From positions 1,891,882 to 1,932,108 of the forward strand of contig CP070719.1 in the NCBI GenBank assembly GCA_020350725.1: a stretch of DNA of 40,227 nucleotides, written 5' to 3'. The stretch's first letter is position 1. The number at the start of each line of letters is the position of its first letter. The stretch is from a bacterium (GTDB lineage: Bacteria; BMS3Abin14). This document shows, in pieces, positions 1 to 8,246 of this stretch. A model generated the notes under the pieces. That model did not search any database and had not been told where the DNA came from. It saw only the letters and a list, made by a program, of their open reading frames with translations. Both the position numbers and the translations under genes were made by a program.

Positions 1-249
1 CCCTCTGTGATGCGGTCTGAAAGGGACCGCTCTGTGGCCCTCTGTGGTAAATGCCTTTCCCGAGATCGCTTCGCTCATGGACAGCTCGCGATGACTTTGT
101 TACTTCCCGCGTCTCCGTGTACGCTTTTCGCCCCTTCGCCCCCTCTGGACGCTGTTCCCTGGACTCTGGACTCATTTCTCCCCGGATTTCCCCGCTGGAT
201 TACCGACCCCGTCTTCTGTATCCTGTCTGGAGGGGGAAGGGAGGCGTGG
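1..249. other. Non-coding spacer at window edge, low-complexity word-like sequence
   Basis: An open frame runs through this stretch into the cyclase gene, but its composition is unlike the downstream protein and no ribosome site precedes the early ATGs, so I read it as non-coding. Bases about 30-62 carry a CTCTGTGG...GGTAAATGCCTTTCC string that recurs, slightly changed, near 23029-23052. It therefore belongs to the spacer repeat family described in the findings. Confidence 0.5.
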
Positions 250-885
250 ATGAATAACAGGAAGGTCTACGATGTTTCCATGACCATCCGGGAGGGGATG
301 GTGTCGTGGCCCGGTGACGATCCGGTTAAGCTCGTCCAGGTAAAGTCCATGGCCGACGGGGATCGTCTGAACCAGACGAATCTGGAGATGAGCGCCCACA
401 CGGGAACCCACATCGATGCTCCGTTCCATTTCCTTGACGGGGCGGCGGGGGTGGACACCATTCCCCCTGCGACTTTAATAGGTCCCGCACTCGTTGTCGA
501 GGTAAGGGGCACCCGGGAGATCGGGAGGGAGGCCCTGGAAAAAGCCGGTTTCCCGGAGGGCGTGGGCCGCCTCCTGCTGAAGACGGATAATGTGGATTTG
601 GCCAGGAAGAACCAGTTCCAGGAATCCTACGCCTATCTGACCGCGGGCGGTGCACGCTACATAGTGGACAGGGGGATCAGGGTGATGGGGATGGACTATC
701 TCTCCGTGGCGGAGTACGGCAAGGGCGACGAGGTCCACAGGATCCTCCTCACCGGTGGTGTCGTCATCATCGAGGGCCTGGACATGAGGGGGGTGCCGCC
801 GGGTGTTTACCATATGGCGGCCCTGCCCCTCAAGATCGCCGGATGCGACGGAGCGCCGGCGAGGGTTGTCCTCTTCAGCCAATAG
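250..885 (+). CDS. Cyclase-family (kynurenine formamidase-like) metal-dependent hydrolase
   Basis: A 211-residue protein of the cyclase/kynurenine formamidase superfamily, whose members hydrolyse amides or lactone-like substrates using a metal ion. The family signature HTGTHIDAPFH is visible about 45 residues from the start and supplies the His/Asp metal ligands. A second conserved block (GMDYLSVAEYG, then H and a GVVIIEGL strand) follows in the C-terminal half. The length is usual for the family. The ATG at 250 is chosen because a purine-rich GGAGGGGGAAGGGAGG site lies just upstream and homology begins there; the frame stays open further 5' but looks non-coding. The gene stands alone before the Tol operon, so the substrate cannot be deduced. 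Kynurenine formamidase itself is only one possibility, and no other tryptophan-degradation gene is nearby. Confidence 0.85.
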   Translation: MNNRKVYDVSMTIREGMVSWPGDDPVKLVQVKSMADGDRLNQTNLEMSAHTGTHIDAPFHFLDGAAGVDTIPPATLIGPALVVEVRGTREIGREALEKAGFPEGVGRLLLKTDNVDLARKNQFQESYAYLTAGGARYIVDRGIRVMGMDYLSVAEYGKGDEVHRILLTGGVVIIEGLDMRGVPPGVYHMAALPLKIAGCDGAPARVVLFSQ

Positions 886-910
886 GGGACAGGGATAACT
901 GCCGTGTGAT

Positions 911-959
911 GTAACATTCAGACATCGCGGGATCTGAGTTTTTCTGCATCCGATGTTAC
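911..959. repeat. Imperfect inverted repeat GTAACAT...ATGTTAC
   Basis: Seven-base arms at 911-917 and 953-959 are exact reverse complements, and the match continues imperfectly inward. It lies between the cyclase gene and the tol promoter. There is no T-tract after it, so it is at best a weak terminator or an operator; it may also simply be part of the spacer repeat family. Confidence 0.35.
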
Positions 960-984
960 GCCCTTCCCATGTCCCCGCCTCCTG

Positions 985-1013
985 TTGACACAACCGGATC
1001 ATTGGAATAGAAC
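985..1013 (+). promoter_or_regulatory. Candidate sigma-70 promoter of the tol-pal operon
   Basis: A perfect -35 hexamer TTGACA (985-990), a 17-base spacer and a -10-like TAGAAC (1008-1013). Transcription would begin near 1020, giving a leader of about 80 bases before tolQ. This is the best promoter match in the upstream gap. Confidence 0.5.
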
Positions 1014-1097
1014 ATGAACGGGATGTGTAATACCGGTAACCAGTAATCTGTCATCAGGAACCGGTAAAAAAGATCACTCGACATAAGGAGACATCAG

Positions 1098-1859
1098 TTG
1101 ATTGACTGGACACAGGTAACCACTCTCATCCTCAGCCAGTTCGGCGGGGAGGTCGAACTGGGAGTGTTTTCCATGATCCTCCGGGCCGGCCTGATGGTCA
1201 AGCTGGTCCTCCTGATCCTCATGCTCATGTCCGTGATGGCCTGGGCGGTGATCTTCTACAAGTGGAGGATGATCAACCGCGCCCAGACCGAGAACCGCCG
1301 CTTTCATCAGCTCTTTCTTCGGCAGCAGAGACTGAGCGTGATCAACGAGGGCGCCGACGGCATGCAGTTTTCACCCGTGGCCGCTATCTTTCGAACCGGC
1401 TATATCGAATTGATCCGGGTGTCCAAGCGGCGGTCGGAACACCCCACTCAGTTCTCAGAGGATCCCTCAGCGATGACGACGGAGGTTTTCGGCATAGCCA
1501 ACATCACCCGAGCCATGTCCAAAGCCACCGAAACAGAACTGACGCGCCTGGAAAAGGCCCTCCCCTTTCTGGCAACCACGGGGAGCACGGCGCCCTTCAT
1601 CGGGTTGTTCGGAACGGTATGGGGGATCATGAACGCCTTCCGCGGCATCGGCCTTGCCGGCAGCGCCAGCCTGATCTCGGTGGCTCCGGGGATCTCCGAG
1701 GCCCTGGTGGCGACGGCTGCCGGCCTTGCCGCCGCCATTCCGGCTGTGGTCGGTTACAACTACTTCATCCAGAGGATCCGTATTCTGGACAACGAGATGA
1801 AGACCTTTTCCGCGGAATTCCTCAACATCGTGGAAAGGCACTTCAGAGGGATCAGGTAG
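1098..1859 (+). CDS. tolQ: TolQ, proton-channel subunit of the Tol-Pal complex
   Basis: A 253-residue inner-membrane protein of the MotA/TolQ/ExbB family. With TolR it uses the proton gradient to drive TolA during outer-membrane constriction at division. An N-terminal membrane segment lies at about residues 28-52. The family core follows: EKALPFLATTGSTAPFIGLFGTVWGIMNAF, and then a glycine/alanine-rich helix (EALVATAAGLAAAIPAV) that holds the conserved threonine/alanine channel positions. The start is a TTG preceded by AAGGAG at the right distance; no better start is visible. The stop codon directly abuts the ATG of the next gene, which argues for translational coupling. Identity as TolQ rather than ExbB rests on the downstream tolR-tolA-tolB-pal order. 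Confidence 0.93.
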   Translation: MIDWTQVTTLILSQFGGEVELGVFSMILRAGLMVKLVLLILMLMSVMAWAVIFYKWRMINRAQTENRRFHQLFLRQQRLSVINEGADGMQFSPVAAIFRTGYIELIRVSKRRSEHPTQFSEDPSAMTTEVFGIANITRAMSKATETELTRLEKALPFLATTGSTAPFIGLFGTVWGIMNAFRGIGLAGSASLISVAPGISEALVATAAGLAAAIPAVVGYNYFIQRIRILDNEMKTFSAEFLNIVERHFRGIR

Positions 1860-2270
1860 ATGGCTATCAACGGCGGATCAGACAGGAGAATGATGTCCGA
1901 GATCAACGTTACGCCCCTGGTGGACGTGATGCTGGTCCTCCTCATCGTCTTCATGGTAACGGCCCCCATGCTCCAGGCGGGTATCGACGTCCAATTGCCC
2001 CGGGCCGGCGCGGCGCCCCTGGACAAGGGAGAGAGAGCGGTTACCATCACGGTTGACAGGGACGGTATGATCCACCTCAACCGCCATGCCTTTACCGTCG
2101 GGGAGTTCCGGAAGAGGGCACCGACCCTCTTCTCGGAGTTGGGGGGAAGGCCCGTCTACATTCGAGGCGACAGCAGGATCTCCTATGGAGTCGTCATCTC
2201 AGCCATGGCGTCGCTCAAGGCGGCCGGAGTCGAGAGGGTGGGGCTGGTAACAGAGCCTGAGAGGGATTGA
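1860..2270 (+). CDS. tolR: TolR, biopolymer transport protein of the Tol-Pal motor
   Basis: A 136-residue ExbD/TolR protein with one membrane segment. Residues about 12-45 carry the conserved SEINVTPLVDVMLVLLIVFMVTAP type core. Its Asp within LVDVMLVLL is the proton-relay residue of the family. The remainder is the small periplasmic domain. It begins at the base after the tolQ stop and is followed nine bases later by the tolA-like gene, so it is co-translated with its motor partner. Confidence 0.93.
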   Translation: MAINGGSDRRMMSEINVTPLVDVMLVLLIVFMVTAPMLQAGIDVQLPRAGAAPLDKGERAVTITVDRDGMIHLNRHAFTVGEFRKRAPTLFSELGGRPVYIRGDSRISYGVVISAMASLKAAGVERVGLVTEPERD

Positions 2271-2279
2271 ACCTGGCGT

Positions 2280-3137
2280 ATGGCGAAGGATTTCGGCTTC
2301 ATTCTGCCGCCGGATCACATCTCGCGGCATCACTTCCGGGACCCGCTTTTCAGGAGGATCTTCTTCACTTCCCTGATCCTTCACGCGGTGCTCATCGCCC
2401 TGGCCGGAACGTTTACCCTGTTCCGGATGCCCCAATCCGGCTACGCCCCCACCTACACGGTGGATCTCGTCTCGCTGCCTCCGTCTCCGGCGGCTGCAAG
2501 GGGAGGGGCAAAGAAGCCCGCGGCTCCGGCACCGAAACCGGTGGAGAAGGCGGCGGCGGTACCCGTCAAGCCGGCCGTGCCCAGGGAGGGTCAGATCACG
2601 GTCCGGACGAGGGGGACGGCCGTCGGTGACGAGTCCGCCAGAGCGCAGAGAAAAAAGCGCCTCGACGAGCTGGAGCGGGAGGCCTCAAGGCTCTACCAGA
2701 CTTTCAGATCGGAGGATACACCGGAGAGCAGCGTCCGGGAGGAGGCGGGACCCGTGGATCCGACAACCACCGGGGACGCAGCCGTTTCAGAGGGAGCCGG
2801 CGAGGGCCTCCAGGACGCTGTAACCGGTCGGGGAGGGGCCCCCGTCGACCTGCGCTTCAGGGGATATTACGATATGGTGTGGGAGCGTATCAGGGCGTCG
2901 TGGATCCTCCCCGACGGTGTTTCTGCCGCCGAGGAACGCCTGCTGACGATCGTGGGCATCCGCATCGCCTCGACCGGCGAGATCGTCGATCACTGGGTGG
3001 AAAAGAAGTCCGGCAATATCTACTACGATCAATCCGCTCTCAGAGCCATAAGCAAGGCCAGCCCTCTGCCCCCTCTTCCATCGGAGTTGAAGGACGACTA
3101 CCTCGAGGTGGGGATCAACTTCCGGGTGCTGGAATAG
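2280..3137 (+). CDS. tolA: TolA/TonB-like periplasm-spanning energy transducer
   Basis: A 285-residue protein with one N-terminal membrane helix (about residues 30-50). A Pro/Ala/Lys-rich then charged, helical linker (about 60-175) and a TonB/TolA-type C-terminal domain (about 195-285) follow. The C-terminal domain shows the family layout: an initial YYDMVWERIRASWILP helix, then strands with GEIVDHWVEKKSG and a final VGINFRVLE strand. In this operon it would carry force from TolQR to TolB/Pal at the outer membrane. The linker is short compared with enterobacterial TolA, and the C-domain is closer to the TonB_C family, as is common outside gammaproteobacteria. The role is therefore assigned mainly by gene order. 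Confidence 0.85.
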   Translation: MAKDFGFILPPDHISRHHFRDPLFRRIFFTSLILHAVLIALAGTFTLFRMPQSGYAPTYTVDLVSLPPSPAAARGGAKKPAAPAPKPVEKAAAVPVKPAVPREGQITVRTRGTAVGDESARAQRKKRLDELEREASRLYQTFRSEDTPESSVREEAGPVDPTTTGDAAVSEGAGEGLQDAVTGRGGAPVDLRFRGYYDMVWERIRASWILPDGVSAAEERLLTIVGIRIASTGEIVDHWVEKKSGNIYYDQSALRAISKASPLPPLPSELKDDYLEVGINFRVLE

Positions 3138-3263
3138 GACCGGGAATGAGCATCCAGGAGTCAGAATCCAGGGAAAAAGAACAGGGCCCGGAGGGAGGGT
3201 AGTTTTCGGCTGCAAGCGGAAAACTGTAAACTACAGACGGAAGACTTTACTTTGCGAGGGATC
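3138..3263. repeat. Intergenic spacer with low-complexity repeat words
   Basis: The gap between tolA and tolB contains strings such as GAGTCAGAATCCAGGG and GGAAAACTGTAAACTACAGACGGAAG. Closely related words appear at 18297-18350 and in inverse orientation near 4607-4622. No terminator is seen here, so the operon probably continues through. Confidence 0.4.
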
Positions 3264-4574
3264 ATGACAGGACATTTTCTCAGAAACGCAACGTTTGCAA
3301 TTATCTTGTTGTCAATAACGCCGGCCGACGCCCTTGCCAAGGTCTACCTCGACATCAATGCCCCGGCGACGCGGAAGCTGCCTGTGGGGATCCCGGTGCC
3401 AGTTCCTCTGGAAGGGACGGTTCCCGACCCGGTTCTTTCGGGAGAGATACGGGACGTGCTGGCCGGTGATCTCACTTTTTCGGGGGTTTTCAGGGTTCTC
3501 GACCCTCTCCTCTATCTGGAGGACGAGGACCAGGCCGGCATCCGGATAAATACCTTTCTCTTTGATGACTGGGAGCTGATCAACTCAGAGGCTCTCATCA
3601 AAACCGGTTACTCGGTCGGGCCTTCCGGCGACGTAGAACTGGAATTTCACCTCTTCGATGTTTTCCAGAGGAGGGAACTGGTGGCGAAGAAGTGGCGGGG
3701 GACTGTTGGCCAGGTCCGGCGGATGGCCCACATGTTCGCCAACGAGGTCATGGAGCGGATCACCGGCGGAGACGGGATCTTCCTGACCTCGATCCTGTAC
3801 GTCCAGTCCGGCGGTGGAGGCAAGGAGATCCACCTCATGGATTACGACGGCAAGAACACCAGGAGGATAACCGATAACGGCTCCATCAACCTGTCTCCCT
3901 CCTGGTGGCCGGACCGGTCAGGCTTAATCTACACCTCCTACAAGGAAGGGTCCCCTGACCTCTTCTCCCTCAGCCTGGACGGCAAAGAGAGAAGGCTGAC
4001 GCGGGGACTGGGGATCGATGTCGGTGCGAAGATATCCCCGGACGGCAGGACCATCGCCTTCATGGGGAGCACCGACGGAAACCCGGATGTCTTCCTGGCC
4101 GACCGTGAGGGCAGGGTCAGAAATCGGTTGACGGTCCTCAGGAGTGTTGACGGGTCCCCGGCCTGGTCCCCGGACGGGAGGAGGATCGCCTTCATCTCCG
4201 ACCGGTACGGATCTCCCCAGATCTTCGTCATGAACGCGGACGGTTCAGACGTCCAGAGGGTCACGTACGACGGCAACTACAACACCTCACCGGCGTGGTC
4301 GCCCACGGGTGATCTCATTGCCTATACATCGAGGGTCAACGGCCGGTTCGGTATCTTTCTCGTCAATCCCGATACCCTTGAGGCGAGGCCCCTGGTCGGC
4401 GAGGCTGGAGACAACGAGGATCCCTCGTGGTCGCCTGACGGGAGGTTCATCGCCTTTACCTCCAACAGAACGGGACATTACCAGATCTACCTTGTGGACA
4501 GGGAGGGACGACGGGAGATCCGCGTTACCTCGGGACGAAGGGACAAGTTCTCGCCCTCGTGGTCGCCGCGGTAG
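3264..4574 (+). CDS. tolB: TolB, periplasmic beta-propeller of the Tol-Pal system
   Basis: A 436-residue secreted protein. A signal peptide (FLRNATFAIILLSITPADALA, cleavage near residue 25) is followed by the TolB N-terminal domain (about 30-160). A six-bladed propeller of PD40/WD40-like repeats fills the C-terminal half, with repeated SPSWWPD, SPDGRTIAFMG, AWSPDGRRIAFIS, AWSPTGDLIAYTS and SWSPDGRFIAFTS blades. TolB binds Pal and TolA in the periplasm. The ATG at 3264 is preferred over a TTG at 3252, because GCGAGGG precedes it and the signal peptide then has a normal length. The last blade closes at the stop, so the protein is complete. Confidence 0.94.
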   Translation: MTGHFLRNATFAIILLSITPADALAKVYLDINAPATRKLPVGIPVPVPLEGTVPDPVLSGEIRDVLAGDLTFSGVFRVLDPLLYLEDEDQAGIRINTFLFDDWELINSEALIKTGYSVGPSGDVELEFHLFDVFQRRELVAKKWRGTVGQVRRMAHMFANEVMERITGGDGIFLTSILYVQSGGGGKEIHLMDYDGKNTRRITDNGSINLSPSWWPDRSGLIYTSYKEGSPDLFSLSLDGKERRLTRGLGIDVGAKISPDGRTIAFMGSTDGNPDVFLADREGRVRNRLTVLRSVDGSPAWSPDGRRIAFISDRYGSPQIFVMNADGSDVQRVTYDGNYNTSPAWSPTGDLIAYTSRVNGRFGIFLVNPDTLEARPLVGEAGDNEDPSWSPDGRFIAFTSNRTGHYQIYLVDREGRREIRVTSGRRDKFSPSWSPR

Positions 4575-4962
4575 AGACAATCCTTTACAGCTCATGGCCT
4601 GCAGTTTACGGTTCAGGGTCTCGAAAACTGTGATTCGCCACCGCTTTTCAGTATGCGGTTCACATCTGAAGCTTGGGGGTAAAGACGTCCGTTCCATTCG
4701 ATACGGTCCTTGAGGCATTTCATGTTGATTTTACATCTTTTGTCGCCCGGGAACCGTAAAGTTATAATCCGCAAACGATAAACTCCGTTGTCTAACTGTC
4801 GGTTTACAAGGTTGGGTGGATGAGGTATATTCTGCCTCATAATTATTCAGGTTTGGGGGTGTTATTCAGCCTCCCTGACCCTGACGTAGAGTACGTGCGT
4901 TTGCGTTCCCACAGATGGAAGTGGGTAATAGGACTGACAATATTTTTTTCAGGAGGTGGACA
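4575..4962. other. Intergenic region between tolB and pal
   Basis: This is 388 bases without a convincing gene. It holds low-complexity words (CAGTTTACGGTTCAGG; CCGTAAAGTTATAATCCG; GATAAACTCC) of the spacer repeat family, and a candidate promoter listed separately. The size of the gap suggests pal has its own promoter in addition to read-through. Confidence 0.5.
4740..4768 (+). promoter_or_regulatory. Candidate sigma-70 promoter upstream of pal
   Basis: TTGTCG (4740-4745), a 17-base spacer and a perfect TATAAT (4763-4768). It lies about 195 bases before the pal start, inside low-complexity spacer sequence, so a chance match is possible. Confidence 0.35.
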
Positions 4963-5520
4963 GTGAGCCTTAAGAAAGGTCGTTTCCTTTTTCTGGTGGT
5001 AACCATGTGTGTTCTCGCACTGGCCGTCGCCGTCGGCGGCTGCAGGAAGGCCCCTGCGGAGCAGCCCCCGGTTGTCGAGCCTGCGCCGGCTCCCGAACCG
5101 GAGCCTGTGGTCCAGGCCTACGAGCCCCCACCCGAGCCTGCGCCCATGCCTGAGCCCGCGCCGGCTCCGCCTCCCCCGCCCGTCAAGAAAGTCGAGCTCG
5201 GGGACGTGTTCTTCGCCTTTGACAAGTTCGATCTCACCGAGGAATCGCGGACCACGCTGGCTGATAACGCCGACATCCTCATGGACAATCCCGATGCGAG
5301 GATCCTGATCGAAGGCCACTGCGACGAGCGGGGCACGAGGGAGTACAACCTCGGACTGGGTGAACGTCGTGCGAACAGCGCCCAGAAATATCTCGTCTCC
5401 CTCGGGATCTCACCCTCCAGGATCGAGACCATCTCCTACGGTGAGGACCGCCCCTTCGAGATGGGGCACAACGAGGCGGCCTGGTCCAAGAACCGACGCG
5501 CCCATTTCGTCGTCCGCTAA
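4963..5520 (+). CDS. pal: Pal, peptidoglycan-associated outer-membrane lipoprotein
   Basis: A 185-residue lipoprotein. The N-terminal signal ends in a VGGC lipobox with the lipidated Cys at residue 27. A Pro/Glu/Ala-rich tether (about 30-80) is followed by an OmpA-type peptidoglycan-binding domain (about 85-185). Its hallmark [21 protein letters not shown] is present, with the Asp and Arg residues that bind diaminopimelate. The start is a GTG placed eight bases after a strong AGGAGG. Pal anchors the outer membrane to the wall and is released by TolB/TolA. The position right after tolB is the standard Tol-Pal arrangement. Confidence 0.95.
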   Translation: MSLKKGRFLFLVVTMCVLALAVAVGGCRKAPAEQPPVVEPAPAPEPEPVVQAYEPPPEPAPMPEPAPAPPPPPVKKVELGDVFFAFDKFDLTEESRTTLADNADILMDNPDARILIEGHCDERGTREYNLGLGERRANSAQKYLVSLGISPSRIETISYGEDRPFEMGHNEAAWSKNRRAHFVVR

Positions 5521-5540
5521 CGGCCGCCCGGAGAATGTCC

Positions 5541-5969
5541 ATGGGTAGGACGGGAAGGCTTCTGGCGTCGCTGGCGGCGGGTATGACCCTGGTCGCGGGC
5601 TGCGTTACGACGATGAACTCGGATCCCAACCGTGTCAGGCTGGATGACCACCAGAGTCGCATCGAGAGGTTGGAACGGGCCCAGAAATCCTCCCCTCAGG
5701 CCTCGGGCGACGTCCAGAGTCGTCTGACTTTTCTGGAGAACGAGATCAAAGCCGTCCGGAAGGCCTTCGCCGATTCCCAGGTTACCATCGACGGACTCGT
5801 CGAACGCGTCGAGTCCCTTCAGGCCCTCCTCAATGAATCGGACACGAACCTCTCCCGCCTCAGGAAAAGAGGAGTCGAGGTGGATCGTGCCCTGGAGGAC
5901 CTGGCGAACAGAATAGAGGCCGAGGTCAGGGAGCTGGCCGACAGGATCAAGAAGATGGGCGGGCAATAA
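5541..5969 (+). CDS. Small coiled-coil lipoprotein, CpoB/YbgF-like N-terminal region only
   Basis: A 142-residue protein with a lipoprotein signal (LVAGC, Cys at 21) followed almost entirely by predicted coiled coil. The heptad-like blocks HQSRIERLERAQK, VQSRLTFLENEIKAV and LEDLANRIEAEVRELADRI are visible. In many genomes the gene after pal is cpoB/ybgF, a coiled coil followed by TPR repeats that tunes peptidoglycan synthesis to outer-membrane constriction. Here the coiled coil is present without any TPR domain, and a terminator follows immediately, so the gene looks complete rather than cut. The ATG at 5541 fits the GGAG ribosome site better than the ATG at 5535. A role as a trimerising Tol-Pal accessory protein is inferred from position. 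Confidence 0.75.
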   Translation: MGRTGRLLASLAAGMTLVAGCVTTMNSDPNRVRLDDHQSRIERLERAQKSSPQASGDVQSRLTFLENEIKAVRKAFADSQVTIDGLVERVESLQALLNESDTNLSRLRKRGVEVDRALEDLANRIEAEVRELADRIKKMGGQ

Positions 5970-5994
5970 CGAACCGCCCGAACAGGATCACCCG

Positions 5995-6021
5995 GGGCGG
6001 CCTTTTGGCCGCCCTTTTTTT
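5995..6021 (+). terminator. Rho-independent terminator of the tol-pal operon
   Basis: An eight-base perfect stem GGGCGGCC (5995-6002) / GGCCGCCC (6007-6014) with a TTTT loop, directly followed by seven T residues. It starts 25 bases after the last gene of the operon. Confidence 0.93.
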
Positions 6022-6049
6022 CTCGAAGTTCGTTTTGGAGGACCATTTT

Positions 6050-6092
6050 CAATCCCTTATTTCTATTTTCTAATGTCCGATCTCTTATCCCC
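6050..6092 (-). repeat. Spacer repeat, inverse copy of the 15501-15556 element
   Basis: Read on the minus strand this segment contains GATCGGACATTAGAAAATAG followed by AAATAAGGGATTG. It matches the word series GACATTAGAAATTAGAGATTGG found on the plus strand at about 15520-15556. It lies between the tol terminator and the regulator gene. Confidence 0.5.
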
Positions 6093-6154
6093 TTTTCCTG
6101 TTGTAATTCTTTCTTTTGTCTGTTAGTTTGTAGGAAATTCTGCAAAAGACGACG

Positions 6155-7021
6155 GTGCTTTATCCTATGCTGAAGCTCGACGACATCCGCAGGACAGAAG
6201 ACCCTCCCATCACGCCCACCCAGAGAAGGGTTCTGGACTTTCTCCTCAAGCGCCCCGAGGAAGCTGTTTTTCTCACCGCATCCCGCCTGGCAAACCAGCT
6301 GGACCTTTCCGACGCCTCCATCGTCCGGTTGGCCCAGACCCTCGGCTATGAAGGCTATCCGGACCTGAGACGCAGGCTCCGTGAGCTGGTCAAGGCCAGG
6401 ATGACAACGGTGGGTCGGCTTGACGAGACGGCCCGGCGGGTCGAGACGGTCCAGGACGTGTTCCGGAATGTCCTGGCCAGGGACGCCAGGAACCTTCGGA
6501 TGACCCTCGATAATACGGACATGGCCTCCTTCACAGCGGTCGTGAGGGCCCTCGACGATGCCCGAAAGATCTACGTCATCGGGTTGCGGTCCACCAACTG
6601 TCTTGCAGCATTTCTCACCAGCGCTCTCCGGTTCATGAAGAAGGAGGTCGCCCAGCTGGTTCCGGGGACCGGCGAGATGTGGGAGGAGCTGAGGGAACTG
6701 GGGCCGGAAGATGTGGTGGTTGGTTTCTCGTTTCCCCGCTATACTAAGCTGACGGTTGAAGTCATTATTCACGCCAGGGAGAAGGGGGCCAGGGTGGTGG
6801 CCGTAACCGACAGCGATCTCTCCCCTCTGGCCGCTCCTGCGGACTGGACGCTCACCGTTCCCTATGAGATCGACTCATACATGGAATCCTTCACTGCCGC
6901 CCTCAGCCTCATGAACGCGGTGGTGACGGCGCTCGCTTTTACCAATCACGAGAGAACGATGGAAGCCTTGAGGGAGATCGAGGAGTCCTGGGCGGAGAGG
7001 GGGATATACTGGGAGGGGTGA
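6155..7021 (+). CDS. MurR/RpiR-family transcriptional regulator (HTH plus SIS domain)
   Basis: A 288-residue regulator. Residues about 15-90 form the RpiR helix-turn-helix, with ASRLANQLDLSDASIVRLAQTLGYEGYPDLRRRL as the recognition region. Residues about 125-265 form a SIS fold (YVIGLRSTNCLAAFLTSALR, VVGFSFPRYTKLTVE, VVAVTDSDLSPLA). SIS domains of this family sense phosphosugars or other small ligands. The start is either GTG 6155 or ATG 6167; neither has a strong ribosome site. The gene sits 118 bases ahead of the co-directional TRAP transporter genes and is the natural candidate regulator of that cluster, though its ligand is unknown. Confidence 0.88.
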   Translation: MLYPMLKLDDIRRTEDPPITPTQRRVLDFLLKRPEEAVFLTASRLANQLDLSDASIVRLAQTLGYEGYPDLRRRLRELVKARMTTVGRLDETARRVETVQDVFRNVLARDARNLRMTLDNTDMASFTAVVRALDDARKIYVIGLRSTNCLAAFLTSALRFMKKEVAQLVPGTGEMWEELRELGPEDVVVGFSFPRYTKLTVEVIIHAREKGARVVAVTDSDLSPLAAPADWTLTVPYEIDSYMESFTAALSLMNAVVTALAFTNHERTMEALREIEESWAERGIYWEG

Positions 7022-7139
7022 TTGTGCCGCTGCAGCGTCCGGATCTCCGGGGTTATCCCTGTTCGAAAGGGGGTGTTAGAGGCAGGGAAAATTCGGTCCA
7101 ACTTTTCCTATCAACTGAAAAATAACGAGGGAGGTAGAG

Positions 7140-8129
7140 ATGAGAAAGGGTACGTTTTTAGTTATTGCACTGGTTGCCCTCACGATGGTGTTCATCGGTC
7201 TTGGTCCGGCTCCGGCTGAGGCGAGGACCCAGTTCTACACCATCGGGACCGGTGGCGTAACGGGGGTCTATTACCCCACCGGGGGGGCCATCGCCCGGGT
7301 CGTGAACAAGAAGAAGGACGAGTACGGCCTCCGTCTCACCGTGGAGTCCACGGGAGGATCGGTGTACAACATCAACGCCATCATGTCCGGCGACCTGGAC
7401 TTCGGCGTCGTCCAGTCTGACCGCCAGTACCAGGCCTATAACGGTGCCGAAACCTCGGAGTGGGCCGGCAAGCCCAAGAAGGACCTGCGGGCCCTGTTCG
7501 CCATCCATCCCGAGAGCGTCACCCTGGCCGCCGGTGTGGACACCGGGATCAACACCATCCAGGACCTCAAGGGCAAGCGGGTCAACATCGGCAACCCGGG
7601 CTCCGGACAGCGGCAGAACTCCATTGACGCTCTTTCCGGTGCCGGGATCGACTACGAGAAAGACCTAATGGCCGAGGGCCTCAAGGCCGCTGAGGCTCCC
7701 GGAATGCTCCAGGACGGACGCCTGGACGCCTTCTTCTACACGGTGGGACACCCCTCGGGGGCCTTCAAGGAGGCCACCAGCGGGGCGCGAAAGGTCAAGT
7801 TCATTCCCATCGAACTGCCGGCTTCCTTCTACGAGAAATTCCCCTACTACGCGGCCAGCGTGGTCCCCGTGGTGGACAACTATCCGGGGGCCGAGAACAA
7901 GGAAGACGTGCCCGGTTTCGGCGTCAAGGCGACGTTCGTGACCAGCAAGAAGATCCCCGACAAGGTCGCCTATGCCGTCGTCAAAGAGGTTTTCGAGAAC
8001 TTCGATGAGTTCAAGAAGCTGCATCCGGCCTATGCCGTTCTCACCAAGGAAAACATGCTGGAGGGCCTGTCGGCACCCTTCCACCCCGGCGCCCTGAAGT
8101 ACTATAAGGAAGCCGGACTCATGAAATAA
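7140..8129 (+). CDS. TAXI-family TRAP transporter substrate-binding protein
   Basis: A 329-residue periplasmic binding protein. The signal peptide (FLVIALVALTMVFIGLGPAPAEA, cleavage near residue 28) is followed by the TAXI-family opening FYTIGTGGVTGVYYPTGGAIA. Typical blocks GSVYNINAIMSGDLDFGVVQSD, LKGKRVNIGNPGSGQR and MLQDGRLDAFFYTVGHPSG also appear. Length and motifs match complete family members. A strong GGGAGG precedes the ATG. TAXI proteins deliver organic acids or amino acids to a fused TRAP permease; the Thermus thermophilus TAXI protein of known structure was found with glutamate/glutamine. That is relevant because of the glutamate-type aminomutase downstream, but the ligand here is inferred, not shown. 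Confidence 0.93.
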   Translation: MRKGTFLVIALVALTMVFIGLGPAPAEARTQFYTIGTGGVTGVYYPTGGAIARVVNKKKDEYGLRLTVESTGGSVYNINAIMSGDLDFGVVQSDRQYQAYNGAETSEWAGKPKKDLRALFAIHPESVTLAAGVDTGINTIQDLKGKRVNIGNPGSGQRQNSIDALSGAGIDYEKDLMAEGLKAAEAPGMLQDGRLDAFFYTVGHPSGAFKEATSGARKVKFIPIELPASFYEKFPYYAASVVPVVDNYPGAENKEDVPGFGVKATFVTSKKIPDKVAYAVVKEVFENFDEFKKLHPAYAVLTKENMLEGLSAPFHPGALKYYKEAGLMK

Positions 8130-8141
8130 GCAGCACCGCCA

Positions 8142-8173
8142 CCCGGGGTGCGGGGTTGCCCCCGCGCCCCGGG
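8142..8173 (+). promoter_or_regulatory. Strong GC-rich intercistronic hairpin
   Basis: A 14-base-pair stem (8142-8155 with 8160-8173) containing one G-U pair and a TTGC loop. It begins 12 bases after the binding-protein stop. There is no T-tract, so it is more likely an RNA stabiliser or partial attenuator than a full terminator. Such elements between a binding-protein gene and its permease gene raise the amount of binding protein over permease. Confidence 0.7.
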
Positions 8174-8246
8174 GTGTGTTCCGGTGCCGGATGGGAGAGT
8201 GAAGAGGCGCTTGAAAGTGAACTGATAAGAAAAGGAGCCGCAGACC

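Noticed and set aside
7-249. Long N-terminal extension of the cyclase gene
   Set aside because: The upstream frame is Pro/Arg/Ser-rich, lacks a ribosome site and overlaps spacer repeat words, while family homology and a strong ribosome site begin at 250.
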